A stretch of 64,000 bases of DNA from Dongia deserti (GTDB taxonomy: Bacteria > Pseudomonadota > Alphaproteobacteria > Dongiales > Dongiaceae). The DNA lies in NCBI RefSeq assembly GCF_003574735.1, contig NZ_QORW01000020.1, forward strand, positions 1 through 64,000, read 5' to 3'. The notes beneath the pieces were generated by a model. It ran no database searches. It was not told the origin of the DNA and saw only the letters and a list, made by a program, of their open reading frames with translations. Below, piece after piece: positions 52,636-62,518 of this stretch; within the stretch, counting starts at the first letter, position 1, and each line of letters opens with the position of its first letter. A program made the translations under genes and the position numbers.

Positions 52636-53908
52636 TTGCTTTTGTGATTCTTTCCAGGCCGTTCATGTAGGGACGCAGCACGGCGGGAATGGCGACCGAT
52701 CCATCCTGCTGCTGGTAGTTCTCGAGGATGGCAACCAAGGTACGCCCAACCGCAAGGCCCGAGCCATTCAGCGTATGGACGAAGCGCGTACCCTTCTCGC
52801 CCGGTCTGCGGCAGCGCGCCTTCATGCGTCGCGCCTGGAACTCGCCGCAATTCGAGCAGCTCGAAATCTCGCGATAGGCGTTCTGGCCGGGCAGCCATAC
52901 CTCGATGTCGTAGGTCTTTTGCGCCGAGAAGCCCATGTCGCCGGTGCAGAGCGTGATGACCCGGTACGGCAGGCCAAGGCGCTTCAGCACTTCCTCCGCG
53001 CACGAGGTCATGCGGCGATGCTCTTCATCCGAATGATCGGGATGCGCGATGGAGACCAGCTCCACCTTCAGGAACTGGTGCTGACGGATCATGCCGCGCG
53101 TGTCCTTGCCCGCCGCGCCGGCCTCCGAGCGGAAGCACGGCGTCAGCGCGGTAAAGCGCCAGGGCAGCGCCGTCTCGTCGATGATCTCATCGGCCGCCAG
53201 GTTGGTGAGCGGAACCTCCGAGGTGGGGATCAGCCATAGGCCTTGCTCGGTGCGGAATTGATCTTCCGCGAATTTCGGCAGCTGGCCGGTGCCGAACAGG
53301 GCGCTGTCGCGCACCAGGAAGGGCGGCGAGACTTCGGTGTAGCCGAACTCTCCCGTGTGCAGATCGAGCATGAACTGCGCGATCGCGCGCTCCAGTCGCG
53401 CCAGTGCGCCTTTCAGCACGACGAAGCGCGCGCCAGAGAGCTTCGCCGCATCGTCGAAGCTCATCAGACCGAGCGACTCGCCGATCTCGAAATGCTGCTT
53501 GGGCGTGAAGGCGAAGTTCGGCTTCCCGCCGACCGCGCGCTCCTCGCGGTTGCTCTTTTCATCGAAGCCCTCCGGCACATCATCGGCCGGGAGGTTGGGA
53601 ATGCTGACGAGGATGCTCTCCAGCTCCTTCGCCGCCGCCTGCTCGGCCGCTTCCGCCTCCGCCATCTTGTCCTTGAGGGCCGCGACCTCCGCCATCACGG
53701 CACTGGCGTCCTGGCCCTTCGACTTCAGCTGGCCGATCTGCTTGGAGAGTTCGTTGCGGCGCGCCTGCATCTCCTGCCAGCTGGTCTGCGCGGCACGACG
53801 CTTGGCATCGAGCGCAATGATTTCGGCAGACAAGGGCGGCAAGTTGCGGCGCGCGCGGCCACGGTCAAAAGCCTCGGGGTCATCCCGAATCCATTTCACG
53901 TCAAACAT
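52628..53908 (-). CDS. serS: Seryl-tRNA synthetase
   Basis: Class II aminoacyl-tRNA synthetase of 426 residues. It has an N-terminal tRNA-binding coiled coil (residues about 30-105, [20 protein letters not shown]), motif 2 [21 protein letters not shown] region and motif 3 [19 protein letters not shown]. It charges serine to tRNA-Ser. First gene of serS-surE-pcm-nlpD. Confidence 0.97.
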   Translation of the reverse strand: MFDVKWIRDDPEAFDRGRARRNLPPLSAEIIALDAKRRAAQTSWQEMQARRNELSKQIGQLKSKGQDASAVMAEVAALKDKMAEAEAAEQAAAKELESILVSIPNLPADDVPEGFDEKSNREERAVGGKPNFAFTPKQHFEIGESLGLMSFDDAAKLSGARFVVLKGALARLERAIAQFMLDLHTGEFGYTEVSPPFLVRDSALFGTGQLPKFAEDQFRTEQGLWLIPTSEVPLTNLAADEIIDETALPWRFTALTPCFRSEAGAAGKDTRGMIRQHQFLKVELVSIAHPDHSDEEHRRMTSCAEEVLKRLGLPYRVITLCTGDMGFSAQKTYDIEVWLPGQNAYREISSCSNCGEFQARRMKARCRRPGEKGTRFVHTLNGSGLAVGRTLVAILENYQQQDGSVAIPAVLRPYMNGLERITKANA

Positions 53909-53987
53909 GTGCGCACGCCGTCAAATTCATGAGCAAAGCTTGATGCGGGTTATAGGGACCAACGCCGATTCCGTAAAGCTGACACGC

Positions 53988-54476
53988 TCACCGTCCCGTG
54001 ACGGGCAGGGCGCCATCCGACTTCACGGTGCGGATCGCGAAGTTGCTGCGGATGTCGCGCACCATGGGCATGGTGAGCAGAGTCCGTGACAGGAACGCGT
54101 CGTAAGCGGCTAAATCTGCAACAACCACCTCCAACAGAAAATCGGCCTCGCCCGAGACCATGTGGCACGCCACCACCTCCGGCAGCGCCTGCATGGCTTC
54201 CTGGAAAGCCCGGGCGTTGTAGTCGCGGTGGCCGTCGACCTTCACGCCGATAAAGATCGTCATGCCGAGGCCAAGACGCCGCCGATCCACCTTCGCCTTG
54301 TAGCCGGCGATGTAGCCCTCCTCCTCCAGGCGCTTCACCCTGCGCAGGCAGGGCGAGGGCGAGAGGCCGACCCGCTCAGCCAACTCCACGTTGCTCAACC
54401 GGCCATCCTGTTGCAGCGCCGCCAGGATCTTGCTGTCCAGGGCGTCGAGCCCTGCTGAGGCATTTTCAGCTGCCAA
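53988..54476 (-). CDS. Lrp/AsnC-family transcriptional regulator
   Basis: The 162-residue regulator has a winged helix-turn-helix (LDALDSKILAALQQDGRLSN, then LAERVGLSPSPCLRRVKRLE) and a C-terminal RAM domain (ISGEADFLLEVVVADLAAY is the conserved region, with VSGEADF). It is divergent from a DMT transporter gene across a 123-base gap, so it may control that exporter in response to an amino acid, as LysE- and EamA-linked Lrp proteins do. Confidence 0.9.
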   Translation of the reverse strand: MAAENASAGLDALDSKILAALQQDGRLSNVELAERVGLSPSPCLRRVKRLEEEGYIAGYKAKVDRRRLGLGMTIFIGVKVDGHRDYNARAFQEAMQALPEVVACHMVSGEADFLLEVVVADLAAYDAFLSRTLLTMPMVRDIRSNFAIRTVKSDGALPVTGR

Positions 54477-54599
54477 ACTGAATTTCTCCGCTACTTTGTT
54501 GCTGCAACGATAGCGTATTGCGCCATCTTCGCAATGATTTTTGCGCAGTATCCGCCATATGTTCCAGCCTGAGAGCCGAAATTGGCAGGAACATGCGCC

Positions 54600-55535
54600 A
54601 TGCAGCGGATGACAGGCATTTCATCAAAACCGATGCTGGTGGGGTCGCTGGCAGCCTTGTCCTCAGTGCTGATCTGGAGTGGCTGGATCGTGTTCACCCG
54701 CCACGGCGTCACGACGGACGTGCCGCCTGTGACCCTCGGTCTTCTCCGCTACTCCATCCCCACCGTAATCATGTTGCCCCTCCTGCTGCGCAGCGGAGGA
54801 GCGTACAGGCGTGCCGGTTGGGCGAAATGCGCGATCATGATCTGCGGGTCGGGGGCGCCGTTCTTCCTGATCTGCTCGCTGGGCATGACCTTCGCCCCGG
54901 CGGCGCATGTTGGAATCATGCTGCCTGGCGTCATGCCGATGTTCGTCGCCCTGTTCTCCGTCCTGCTGTTCGGAGAACGCTTCGGCGGCGCCCGGCTGGT
55001 GGGCTACGGCCTGGTTCTGGCCGGCGTTCTCGCCCTGGGTGGGGCTGGTCTGCTCGAAGCTGGCGCCGGCGACTGGCGAGGCCACGCTTTGCTGCTGCTT
55101 TCAGCGGCTTCGTGGGCCTGCTTCACCCTGGCTTTCAAGCGCTCCGGACTGACGGCCTGGCAGGCGGCGGTGCTGATCAACGCGGTCTCCGTCGTCGTCA
55201 TGATCGCCGTCGACGCAATCCAGGGCGGTCCGCGCCTATGGGACATCCCCTGGCAGACCGTGGCCACCCAGGGCTTCGCCCAGGGTATCTTGTCCGGCTT
55301 GCTGGCCCTAGCAGCCTATGGCTATGCGGTGTCGGTCCTGGGCGCCTCCAAGGCCTCAGCGTTCGTGTCCCTGACACCTGCCCTGACGGCAGTGATCGCG
55401 GCCCTCACCCTCGCCGAATGGCCGGACGGGGTGACGATTGCGGCAGTCCTGATGGTGGGTGCCGGGGTTGCGCTGGCGAGTGGCGCTGCTTCTGGAATTT
55501 CCTTCAAACGCAAAGCCTTGCCGCAGCAGGGTTAA
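54600..55535 (+). CDS. DMT-superfamily (EamA) transporter
   Basis: Inner-membrane permease of about 311 residues with ten hydrophobic segments in two EamA repeats. The first is SLAALSSVLIWSGWIVFTRH to LALGGAGLL. The second begins ALLLLSAASWACFTLAFKRS and ends VTIAAVLMVGAGVALASG. Probably exports an amino acid or another metabolite. I prefer ATG 54600 (AGGA nine bases before) over a TTG at 54582. Divergent Lrp-type regulator adjoins it. Confidence 0.87.
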   Translation: MQRMTGISSKPMLVGSLAALSSVLIWSGWIVFTRHGVTTDVPPVTLGLLRYSIPTVIMLPLLLRSGGAYRRAGWAKCAIMICGSGAPFFLICSLGMTFAPAAHVGIMLPGVMPMFVALFSVLLFGERFGGARLVGYGLVLAGVLALGGAGLLEAGAGDWRGHALLLLSAASWACFTLAFKRSGLTAWQAAVLINAVSVVVMIAVDAIQGGPRLWDIPWQTVATQGFAQGILSGLLALAAYGYAVSVLGASKASAFVSLTPALTAVIAALTLAEWPDGVTIAAVLMVGAGVALASGAASGISFKRKALPQQG

Positions 55536-55664
55536 GCCACCGATGAGGCTGCTGGGGCGGGATAGCTGCCTTGCGCGGCCTACGCTTGCACCAGTCCAGG
55601 TTTCGCGATACGACCGCCGGCGAATTCGGGCGGCAGCGGGCCGCCCTCACGCTTTCAGGTCCTG

Positions 55665-56996
55665 ATGAAACAAAGTGCGTCCAAGGCCGCCCCCAAGGTC
55701 GGCATCGTCAGCCTCGGCTGTCCGAAGGCGTTGGTGGATTCCGAGCGGATCCTGACCAAGCTGCGGGCGGAGGGCTATGTCGTCTCGGATTCCTATGACG
55801 GCGCCGACGTGGTGATCGTCAACACCTGCGGCTTCCTCAACAGCGCCAAACAAGAATCACTCGATGCAATCGGCGAGGCGCTGAAGGAGAACGGCAAGGT
55901 CATCGTCACCGGCTGCATGGGCGGCAACGAGCAGGCGATCCGCGCGGTGCATCCCGGCGTGCTGTCGGTGACCGGTCCGCAGCAATACGAATCCGTGGTC
56001 AGCGCGGTGCACAAGGCGGTGCCGCCGAAGCACGATCCGTTCGTCGATCTGGTGCCGCCGCAAGGCTTGCGCCTGACGCCGCGGCACTACGCCTATCTCA
56101 AGATTTCAGAGGGCTGCAACAATCGCTGCACCTTCTGCATCATCCCCAGCCTGCGCGGGGACCTGGTCAGCCGGTCGGCGCGCGAGGTGCTGATCGAGGC
56201 GGAGAACTTGGCCAAGGCCGGCGTCAAGGAGCTGCTCGTCATCTCACAGGACACCAGCGCTTACGGCGTCGATCTGAAGTACGCTGAGAGCAAGTGGCGC
56301 GGCCAGATGGTGAAAGCGCGCATGACGGAGCTGTGCGAGGCTTTGAGTCAGCTCGGCATCTGGGTGCGGCTGCATTACGTCTATCCCTATCCGCATGTCG
56401 ATGAGGTCCTGCCGCTGATGGCGGAGGGCAAGATCCTGCCCTATCTCGACATCCCGTTTCAGCATGCCAGCCCGCGCATCCTCAAGGCGATGCGCCGGCC
56501 GGCCAACCAGGAGAAGGTTTTGGGGCGCATCCAGAGGTGGCGCGAGATCTGCCCCGACCTCACCATACGCTCGACCTTCATCGTCGGCTTCCCCGGCGAG
56601 ACCGAGGAAGAGTTCGACGAAATGCTGGACTGGCTGCACGAGGCCGAGCTGGACCGCGTCGGCTGCTTCAAATACGAACCGGTGGAAGGCGCCAAGGCGA
56701 ACGAAATCGCCGAGCTGGTCGACGAAGATGAGAAGCAGGACCGCTACGACCGCTTCATGGAAGCACAGCGCCAGATCAGCGAACGCCGGATGGCGAACAA
56801 GGTCGGCCGTACCCTGCCCGTCCTGATCGACGAGGTAGACGAGGACGGCGCCACCGGCCGCTCCCCCGCCGACGCGCCGGAGATCGACGGCAATGTCTAT
56901 CTCGACGGCGAGACCAAGCTGAAGCCGGGCGACCTGATGCAGGCCAAGATCACCCGGGCCGATGAGTACGACCTGTGGGGCTCTGTCGTCCGCTAA
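55665..56996 (+). CDS. rimO: Ribosomal protein S12 methylthiotransferase RimO
   Basis: Radical-SAM enzyme that adds a methylthio group to Asp88/89 of S12. The 443-residue protein has an N-terminal UPF0004 domain with [14 protein letters not shown] and conserved Cys in VNTCGFL and GCMGG, the radical-SAM cluster CNNRCTFC, and a C-terminal TRAM domain ([18 protein letters not shown]). The RimO-type SLGCPK start separates it from MiaB (about 440 aa, similar). Confidence 0.95.
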   Translation: MKQSASKAAPKVGIVSLGCPKALVDSERILTKLRAEGYVVSDSYDGADVVIVNTCGFLNSAKQESLDAIGEALKENGKVIVTGCMGGNEQAIRAVHPGVLSVTGPQQYESVVSAVHKAVPPKHDPFVDLVPPQGLRLTPRHYAYLKISEGCNNRCTFCIIPSLRGDLVSRSAREVLIEAENLAKAGVKELLVISQDTSAYGVDLKYAESKWRGQMVKARMTELCEALSQLGIWVRLHYVYPYPHVDEVLPLMAEGKILPYLDIPFQHASPRILKAMRRPANQEKVLGRIQRWREICPDLTIRSTFIVGFPGETEEEFDEMLDWLHEAELDRVGCFKYEPVEGAKANEIAELVDEDEKQDRYDRFMEAQRQISERRMANKVGRTLPVLIDEVDEDGATGRSPADAPEIDGNVYLDGETKLKPGDLMQAKITRADEYDLWGSVVR

Positions 56997-57010
56997 CTCC
57001 CTCTTCCGTC

Positions 57011-57034
57011 ATGGCCGGGCGAAGACCCGGCCAT
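57011..57034. repeat. REP-like GC-rich hairpin after rimO
   Basis: Arms atggccggg / cccggccat with a 6-base loop, flanked by ccgtc and atccaaat. Dispersed hairpins with this core occur widely in alphaproteobacteria; here it may also serve as a terminator between rimO and the convergent pabC. Confidence 0.6.
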
Positions 57035-57126
57035 CCAAATTTGCGTCAGAGTCGCGCTTACAGACTTGGATCACCGGGGTCCGACGGTTTGCGCCGGCGC
57101 CCGGTGATGACGGAAAAAGAACGGAC

Positions 57127-57963
57127 CTAACGCGGCGTCAGCGCGCGATAGGCTTCGCTGAGACGACGTGTCACGGTTCCGCTCGCCACGTCCCAGCTCT
57201 CGAAGCGGCGGATCGGCACGATCTCCAGCAGCGAGTTGGTCAGGAAGGCCTCTTCGGCCTTGGCAAGGTCGCCGTGGCTGATGCGCGTCTCTGTCACCTG
57301 CACAGCCAGCTCCTTGGCGAGATGCAGAACAGTGGCCCGTGTGATGCCGGGCAAGGCGCCTTCCTCGATCGTCGGCGTCAGCAGCGTGCCCTTGATCACC
57401 GCGAACAGGTTGCTGCGTGCGCCGCAGGCGATCGTACCCTTGTTGTTCAACAGCAGCGCCTCATCGGTGCCTTCCGCGGCCGCCTCCGCTTGCGCCACGA
57501 TGTTGTCGAGATAGCCGAGGGTCTTCAGGCGTGCCGTCAGCGAGCCTTCGTTGCGTCGGGCGCGCTTGGACGTCAGGACGGCAAAGCCACCTTCGGTCGC
57601 GGCCGGATGATAGGGAGAAACCGAAATAATAAGATTGGGATTGGGATCTTCCGGCGGCAGCAGCCCCCGTTGGCCCGGCCCACGCGTGAGCGTGACGCGC
57701 AGTGCGGCAGACGCGGCATCGAGATGATGCGCTTCCAGCGTCTCGTGCACGGCGGAGGCAATGTCCGGCACGTCGAGCGGCAACGGAATGCCAAGCTCCG
57801 CCGCCCCGCGCGCCAGACGCCCCAGATGGTCTTCGAGCTTGAAAACGTGTCCGCGATAGACACGGAGCGTCTCGAACAATCCATCGCCTAGCAGCAGCCC
57901 GCGGTCGGCGATGTCGATGCGCGCCTGCTCGCGTGGAACCAGGCGGCCGTTGAGCCAGATCAT
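57127..57963 (-). CDS. pabC: Aminotransferase class IV, probable 4-amino-4-deoxychorismate lyase
   Basis: Fold-type IV PLP enzyme of 278 residues. It has RGLLLGDGLFETLRVYRG, the PLP lysine in ARLKTLGYLDNIVAQAEA (Lys about 147), NNKGTIACGARSNLFAV and LPGITRATVLHLAKE. In the pab context it should release pyruvate from aminodeoxychorismate to give 4-aminobenzoate for folate. The ATG overlaps the pabB stop codon as ATGA (57960-57963). D-amino-acid or branched-chain aminotransferase is the main alternative. Confidence 0.86.
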   Translation of the reverse strand: MIWLNGRLVPREQARIDIADRGLLLGDGLFETLRVYRGHVFKLEDHLGRLARGAAELGIPLPLDVPDIASAVHETLEAHHLDAASAALRVTLTRGPGQRGLLPPEDPNPNLIISVSPYHPAATEGGFAVLTSKRARRNEGSLTARLKTLGYLDNIVAQAEAAAEGTDEALLLNNKGTIACGARSNLFAVIKGTLLTPTIEEGALPGITRATVLHLAKELAVQVTETRISHGDLAKAEEAFLTNSLLEIVPIRRFESWDVASGTVTRRLSEAYRALTPR

Positions 57964-59390
57964 GCCGCCGATCCGTGGGCGGGCTGAACGCCGCCTTGCG
58001 CCAGGACCTCGATCAGCGCCTTGGCCTTGGCGAGGCTCTCCTCGTATTCCGCCTGCGGATCGGAATCCGCGACGATGCCGCCGCCAACCTGGAGGGTCAG
58101 ATCCTGCCCCTGGATGCAATAGGTGCGGATGACGATGTTGCTGTCCATCCCGCCATCGGCGCTGAGATAACCGATCGAACCGCAATATGGCCCGCGCGAG
58201 GTCGGCTCCAGCTCCGCGATGATTTCCATGGCCCGGATCTTCGGCGCGCCGGTGACCGATCCGCCGGGGAAGCAGGCGCGCAGCAGATCGGCGGCACTGC
58301 GCCCTTCCGCCAACTCGCCGGTCACGACGGATACCAGGTGATGCACGGTGGCATAGCTCTCGAGGCCGAACAACGTCGGCACCTTCACGGAGCCGATCCT
58401 GCAGACGCGGCTGATATCGTTGCGCAGCAGATCAACGATCATCAGGTTCTCGGCGCGGTCCTTGGCACTCGCCAGGAGCTCCGCGGCGAGCGCCTTGTCC
58501 TCGGCCGGTCCGCGACCGCGCGGGCGCGTGCCTTTGATCGGCCGCGTCTCCACCCTGCGATCGGACACTTTCAGAAAGCGCTCGGGCGAGGATGAGAGAA
58601 TGCCGGTCGCGCCGAAATCGAGGTAGGCGCTGAAGGTCGCCGGGTTGCGTGTGCGCAGCGCCTGATAGAGCGACAGGCGGTCGAACCCCGACGGCAGCCT
58701 GGCGCGGAAGCGCTGGGTGATGTTGGCCTGATAGATGTCGCCCGCTTCGATGTAGTCGATGGTGCGACGCACGGCTTGCTTGAACTCCGCTGGAGCGAGA
58801 TCCGGCTTTGCCGCAATCGCCCAAGACGCTGCTGGCGATGTGTGTGATGTGCGGCGCAGCCGCTCGCGGGCCCAGCCGATCCGCGCCTCGGCGCGTTCAT
58901 GGCGCGCGGCCGGCGACGTCTCCGGATAGCCGCTCGCCAGCAACCAGGCGCGCCCTTCCACGTGATCGACGGCGAGCACGAGGTCGTAGAGACCGAGCAT
59001 GAGATCGGGCCAGGTGATATCGGAGCGGCCGTGAGCCGGCACCTGCTCGACATGGTGGCGCAGGCCATAGCCGAAATATCCGGCGAGGCCGGTCTGGAAC
59101 GGCGGCAGATCAGGCCGATGCTCGACGCTGTAGCGCTCGAACAGCTCGCCTATCACTGCGAACGGATCGCTGCCAATCTCGGCACCGTTCAGCCGCACGC
59201 CGGCGCGGTCCGCCTCGACCCGCGCGAAGGGGTCGATCCCGAGGAAGGAATAGCGGCCGAGGCGCTCATCCTTCAGCGCGCTATCGAACAGGGCCAAGCC
59301 GGGCCGATCCGCGAACGCACGACACCAAGCGACCGGATCGGGCGGCAGCTCGCCGGATGACAATTCCTGAGCTATGAGCTTGGTCTTCAT
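57960..59390 (-). CDS. pabB: Aminodeoxychorismate synthase component I
   Basis: Chorismate-binding enzyme of 476 residues that aminates chorismate with ammonia from a PabA glutaminase. It has YIEAGDIYQANITQRF, ETRPIKGTRPRG, LMIVDLLRNDISRVC and CFPGGSVTGAPKIRAMEII, all chorismate-binding-family signatures. The PIKGTRPRG box with Lys favours PabB over anthranilate synthase TrpE (PIAGT). Start at 59390 avoids an extension of 12 residues upstream. Linked to pabC by ATGA overlap. Confidence 0.91.
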   Translation of the reverse strand: MKTKLIAQELSSGELPPDPVAWCRAFADRPGLALFDSALKDERLGRYSFLGIDPFARVEADRAGVRLNGAEIGSDPFAVIGELFERYSVEHRPDLPPFQTGLAGYFGYGLRHHVEQVPAHGRSDITWPDLMLGLYDLVLAVDHVEGRAWLLASGYPETSPAARHERAEARIGWARERLRRTSHTSPAASWAIAAKPDLAPAEFKQAVRRTIDYIEAGDIYQANITQRFRARLPSGFDRLSLYQALRTRNPATFSAYLDFGATGILSSSPERFLKVSDRRVETRPIKGTRPRGRGPAEDKALAAELLASAKDRAENLMIVDLLRNDISRVCRIGSVKVPTLFGLESYATVHHLVSVVTGELAEGRSAADLLRACFPGGSVTGAPKIRAMEIIAELEPTSRGPYCGSIGYLSADGGMDSNIVIRTYCIQGQDLTLQVGGGIVADSDPQAEYEESLAKAKALIEVLAQGGVQPAHGSAA

Positions 59391-59415
59391 GGCGCGGAGG
59401 CTAGCACGCGGCCCC

Positions 59416-59629
59416 GTTCCCGTCATTCCGGGAGCGTCCTGGTTCGGGGTCCCGGCGTCGCTTTCTGATCAAGGCAACGGCCAGCCTCCGTCGCGTCCTT
59501 CACGACCCAAGCATGCCTCCAACGCCCAATGCAGGCAACCGGAGCAGGTTGGCCCCTTATTCGTGGTTGCCACGGTTGGGGCGCCGTTGAATGATGTTCC
59601 AGCGGTTGATTGACGAGGCTTAGGCTAGT
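59416..59629. other. Gap with a REP-like tract and the promoter region of the hybrid kinase
   Basis: About 200 bases with no supported gene. The tract starts with ccgtcattccggga and ends with GAGG about 12 bases before the kinase start. Sequence matches the REP-like pattern of 49842 and 57011 in part. It should hold the divergent promoters of pabB and the kinase, but no strong -35/-10 pair was picked. Confidence 0.4.
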
Positions 59630-62518
59630 TTGGCAACGCAGGCGGAAATCGGCAGAACGGCGTGGAGCGATCCACTCAGCGTCCGCGCATTGACGGGCGG
59701 CGCGATGATCGCTGCCGGTTACGTCCTGTGCTTCGGGGTGGGAATGGCGTTCGCCCTGGACACCGGGATTTCGGTGGTCTGGCCGCCAAGCGGGTTTGCC
59801 CTGGCCATCCTGCTGCGGTTCGGCATGCGGGCGATCGTTCCGATCTGGGTGGGCGCGGCAGCATCCAATCTGATCGACGGGAGCACATCGCCGTTCATAT
59901 CCGTGCTCATGCCGGGCCTAACCATCACGGAGCCGCTGATCGCCATTTTGCTGTTGCGCCTGGTCGGCTTCGACAGCTCCCTGCAGCGGTTGCGCGATAT
60001 TTCGGCCCTGGTCCTTGTCGGCGCGCCGATCAGCACATTGTTGAACGCGCTCGCCAGCCTCTACGTTCTCAGCAGTCTCGGCGTCACCACCTGGACCGAC
60101 TACGGATACAACGTGCTGGCCTGGTGGGCCGGCGATGCCGGCGGCATCATTACCATCGCCCCCGCGATCCTCATCCTGACCAATCATAGCGAACGTGTGA
60201 TCACGACCCAGAACTGGGTTGAGGCGGGCCTGCTCACGCTGCTCGGTTTTGCCGCGCTGCAATTGGCCGTGATGTGGCCAAACCTGAGCCACGGCGGTGC
60301 AGCGGCCTACATAGTTTTTCCGATCGTCGCGTGGGTGGCGCTGCGGGCCCCCCGGCGGGTCTCGATCGTCGTCGCGCTGTGCATCTCCGCGGTCGCGCTG
60401 GCAACGGCGAAATTGTCTGGCGAACGATTCCTGGGCGCGCATGACACCCTGTCCGAACTCGTCAGCCTGCAAAGCTTCGTGACCTGCCTCACCTTGACCT
60501 GCCTGCTTCTAGCTGCGCTCAGCCTGGACAAGGCGCAAATCGAGGCACGGCTGCGCGAGCGGGAACAGTTCCTGAGCCTGGCCATCCTGGGCAGCAATGA
60601 CGGCATCTGGGACTGGCGACCGAACGAGCACCGACTTTGGCTGTCGCCACGCTGGAAAGAACAGCTTGGCTATGCCGAGCACGAGCTTCCGCACTCGCTT
60701 TCGACCTGGTCGGCACTAGTCCATCGCGACGACCGCGACCGAGTGGCGCAGCGCTTTACCGACTTCCTCGAGGACCGCAGCGACAGCTTCGAGATGGTCC
60801 AGCGTTTCCGCCACAAGCTGGGCCATGACGTCCACATCCTGACGCGCGGCATCAAGATGAAGGATGATGAAGGCCGGGTGACGCGCGTGGTCGGCGTCCA
60901 TACCGATGTTACCGAGCTGCTGAGCGCTCAGGAGGAGCTGCGCCATCAGGCGGCGTCGCTGGCCGGCCTCGCACGCGATCTCGAGGAGCAGCGCCGCACC
61001 GCCGATGCCGCAAACACGGCGAAGTCGCAATTCCTGGCGACCATGAGCCATGAAATCCGCACGCCGATGAACGGCATCATCGGCATGCTATCGCTGATGC
61101 TGGATTCGAATCTCAATCAGGATCAGAAGAGATGGGCGTCGACCGCCCTGGATTCGGCGGAAACGCTGCTGACCATCATCAATGACATCCTGGATCTGTC
61201 GAAGCTCGACGCCGGCAAGACCGAGGTGGAGCTGCTGGACTTCGACGCGGCGGGCCTGATCGAGGGTGTGACCGCCCTTCTCAAGGTACGCGCCACAGCC
61301 AAGGGAATTGCGCTGCGCACCGATATCGCGCCAAACGTCCCGAAATGGCTCAAGTCCGATCCCACGCGCCTGCGCCAGATCCTGTTCAACCTGGTCGGCA
61401 ACGCGGTCAAGTTCACCCAGCACGGTGGAGTGGTGGTACATGCCTCCGTCGGCGCGATGCGCGGTGACAGCTGCGAGCTCCGGATCGGCGTCACCGATAC
61501 CGGCATCGGCATCGATCGTGACAAGATGGCGAGTCTGTTCGAGCCGTTCCAGCAAGGCGACACTGGGATGGCGCGGCGGTTTGGCGGCACGGGCCTTGGC
61601 CTCGCCATCGTAAGACGCCTGGTCAGGCTGCTGGGGGGCAGCGTCGCTGTCGAAAGCAAGTTGAATGAGGGCAGCACCTTCACCGTCATCCTGCCCTGCA
61701 CGATCGTCACCTCGCCGCTCGACCGACCGGCGGCGATCCCGCGGGGCACCGTCTCAGGCCCGCATCGCCGCGCATCGATCCTGATCGCGGAGGATAACGA
61801 GATCAACCGCGAGCTCGTCACGCAGATGCTGACACGGCTGGGCCATGACGCGACGGTGGTCAGCAATGGCCGGGAAGCGCTGACGGCCGCACAGACACGG
61901 GCGCTCGACCTTATTCTCATGGACATCCAGATGCCGGAGATGGACGGCGTCAGCGCCACCGCCGCCATACGGGCCCTGCCCGGCAGCCATGGCGGCACCC
62001 CGATCGTTGCTGTCACAGCGAATGCAATGGTCGGCGATCGCGAGCGGTATCTGGCCGCGGGGTTCGATGACTATCTCGCCAAGCCGCTACACCTGGAAGA
62101 ACTACAGGAAGTGATCGCGCGTTGGACCAACAGCGCGGCCTCGCCGGCGAACGGTGGAGAGCAGGCGGTCGCGCTGGATCAGCAGCGTGCGGCTGAGCTC
62201 AGGGGAGCCATGTCCGAGGCCGATTTCGCGGCCCTTATCGAGCGCCTGCCCAAGGAGATCGACGCACAGATCGAGCGTACGCAGCACGCGATCCGTGCCA
62301 ACGATGCCGATGGGGTGCGTGTCGCCTTGCGAGCGCTGCATGAGTCGGCATTCGACTTCGGCTTGCGCGAGCTGGCGGCCTTGTCGACTCGGCTTATCGG
62401 CGACAATGTGGACCTGGCTCAGATCATAGAACACACGAGTGCCATGCAAAGCGCGGTAACGCGGGCGAAGTCTGCGATCGACGTGCTTCGCGCGCCTTCA
62501 CGAGATTCGCAGGAATGA
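59630..62518 (+). CDS. MASE1 hybrid sensor histidine kinase with degenerate Hpt
   Basis: Membrane-bound hybrid kinase of 962 residues. The N-terminal MASE1 sensor (residues about 20-310) has some eight hydrophobic segments, starting [23 protein letters not shown] domain follows at about residues 320-450. HisKA has His474 in [11 protein letters not shown]. The ATPase domain has [19 protein letters not shown] and [10 protein letters not shown]. The receiver at about residues 715-835 has Asp765 in [11 protein letters not shown] and Lys in AKPLHLEEL. The C-terminal Hpt-like region (about 860-955) has Arg where the phosphoacceptor His is expected ([11 protein letters not shown]). Start is the TTG at 59630 with GAGG upstream; confidence in start is moderate. 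It overlaps the next gene as ATGA. Confidence 0.88.
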   Translation: MATQAEIGRTAWSDPLSVRALTGGAMIAAGYVLCFGVGMAFALDTGISVVWPPSGFALAILLRFGMRAIVPIWVGAAASNLIDGSTSPFISVLMPGLTITEPLIAILLLRLVGFDSSLQRLRDISALVLVGAPISTLLNALASLYVLSSLGVTTWTDYGYNVLAWWAGDAGGIITIAPAILILTNHSERVITTQNWVEAGLLTLLGFAALQLAVMWPNLSHGGAAAYIVFPIVAWVALRAPRRVSIVVALCISAVALATAKLSGERFLGAHDTLSELVSLQSFVTCLTLTCLLLAALSLDKAQIEARLREREQFLSLAILGSNDGIWDWRPNEHRLWLSPRWKEQLGYAEHELPHSLSTWSALVHRDDRDRVAQRFTDFLEDRSDSFEMVQRFRHKLGHDVHILTRGIKMKDDEGRVTRVVGVHTDVTELLSAQEELRHQAASLAGLARDLEEQRRTADAANTAKSQFLATMSHEIRTPMNGIIGMLSLMLDSNLNQDQKRWASTALDSAETLLTIINDILDLSKLDAGKTEVELLDFDAAGLIEGVTALLKVRATAKGIALRTDIAPNVPKWLKSDPTRLRQILFNLVGNAVKFTQHGGVVVHASVGAMRGDSCELRIGVTDTGIGIDRDKMASLFEPFQQGDTGMARRFGGTGLGLAIVRRLVRLLGGSVAVESKLNEGSTFTVILPCTIVTSPLDRPAAIPRGTVSGPHRRASILIAEDNEINRELVTQMLTRLGHDATVVSNGREALTAAQTRALDLILMDIQMPEMDGVSATAAIRALPGSHGGTPIVAVTANAMVGDRERYLAAGFDDYLAKPLHLEELQEVIARWTNSAASPANGGEQAVALDQQRAAELRGAMSEADFAALIERLPKEIDAQIERTQHAIRANDADGVRVALRALHESAFDFGLRELAALSTRLIGDNVDLAQIIEHTSAMQSAVTRAKSAIDVLRAPSRDSQE

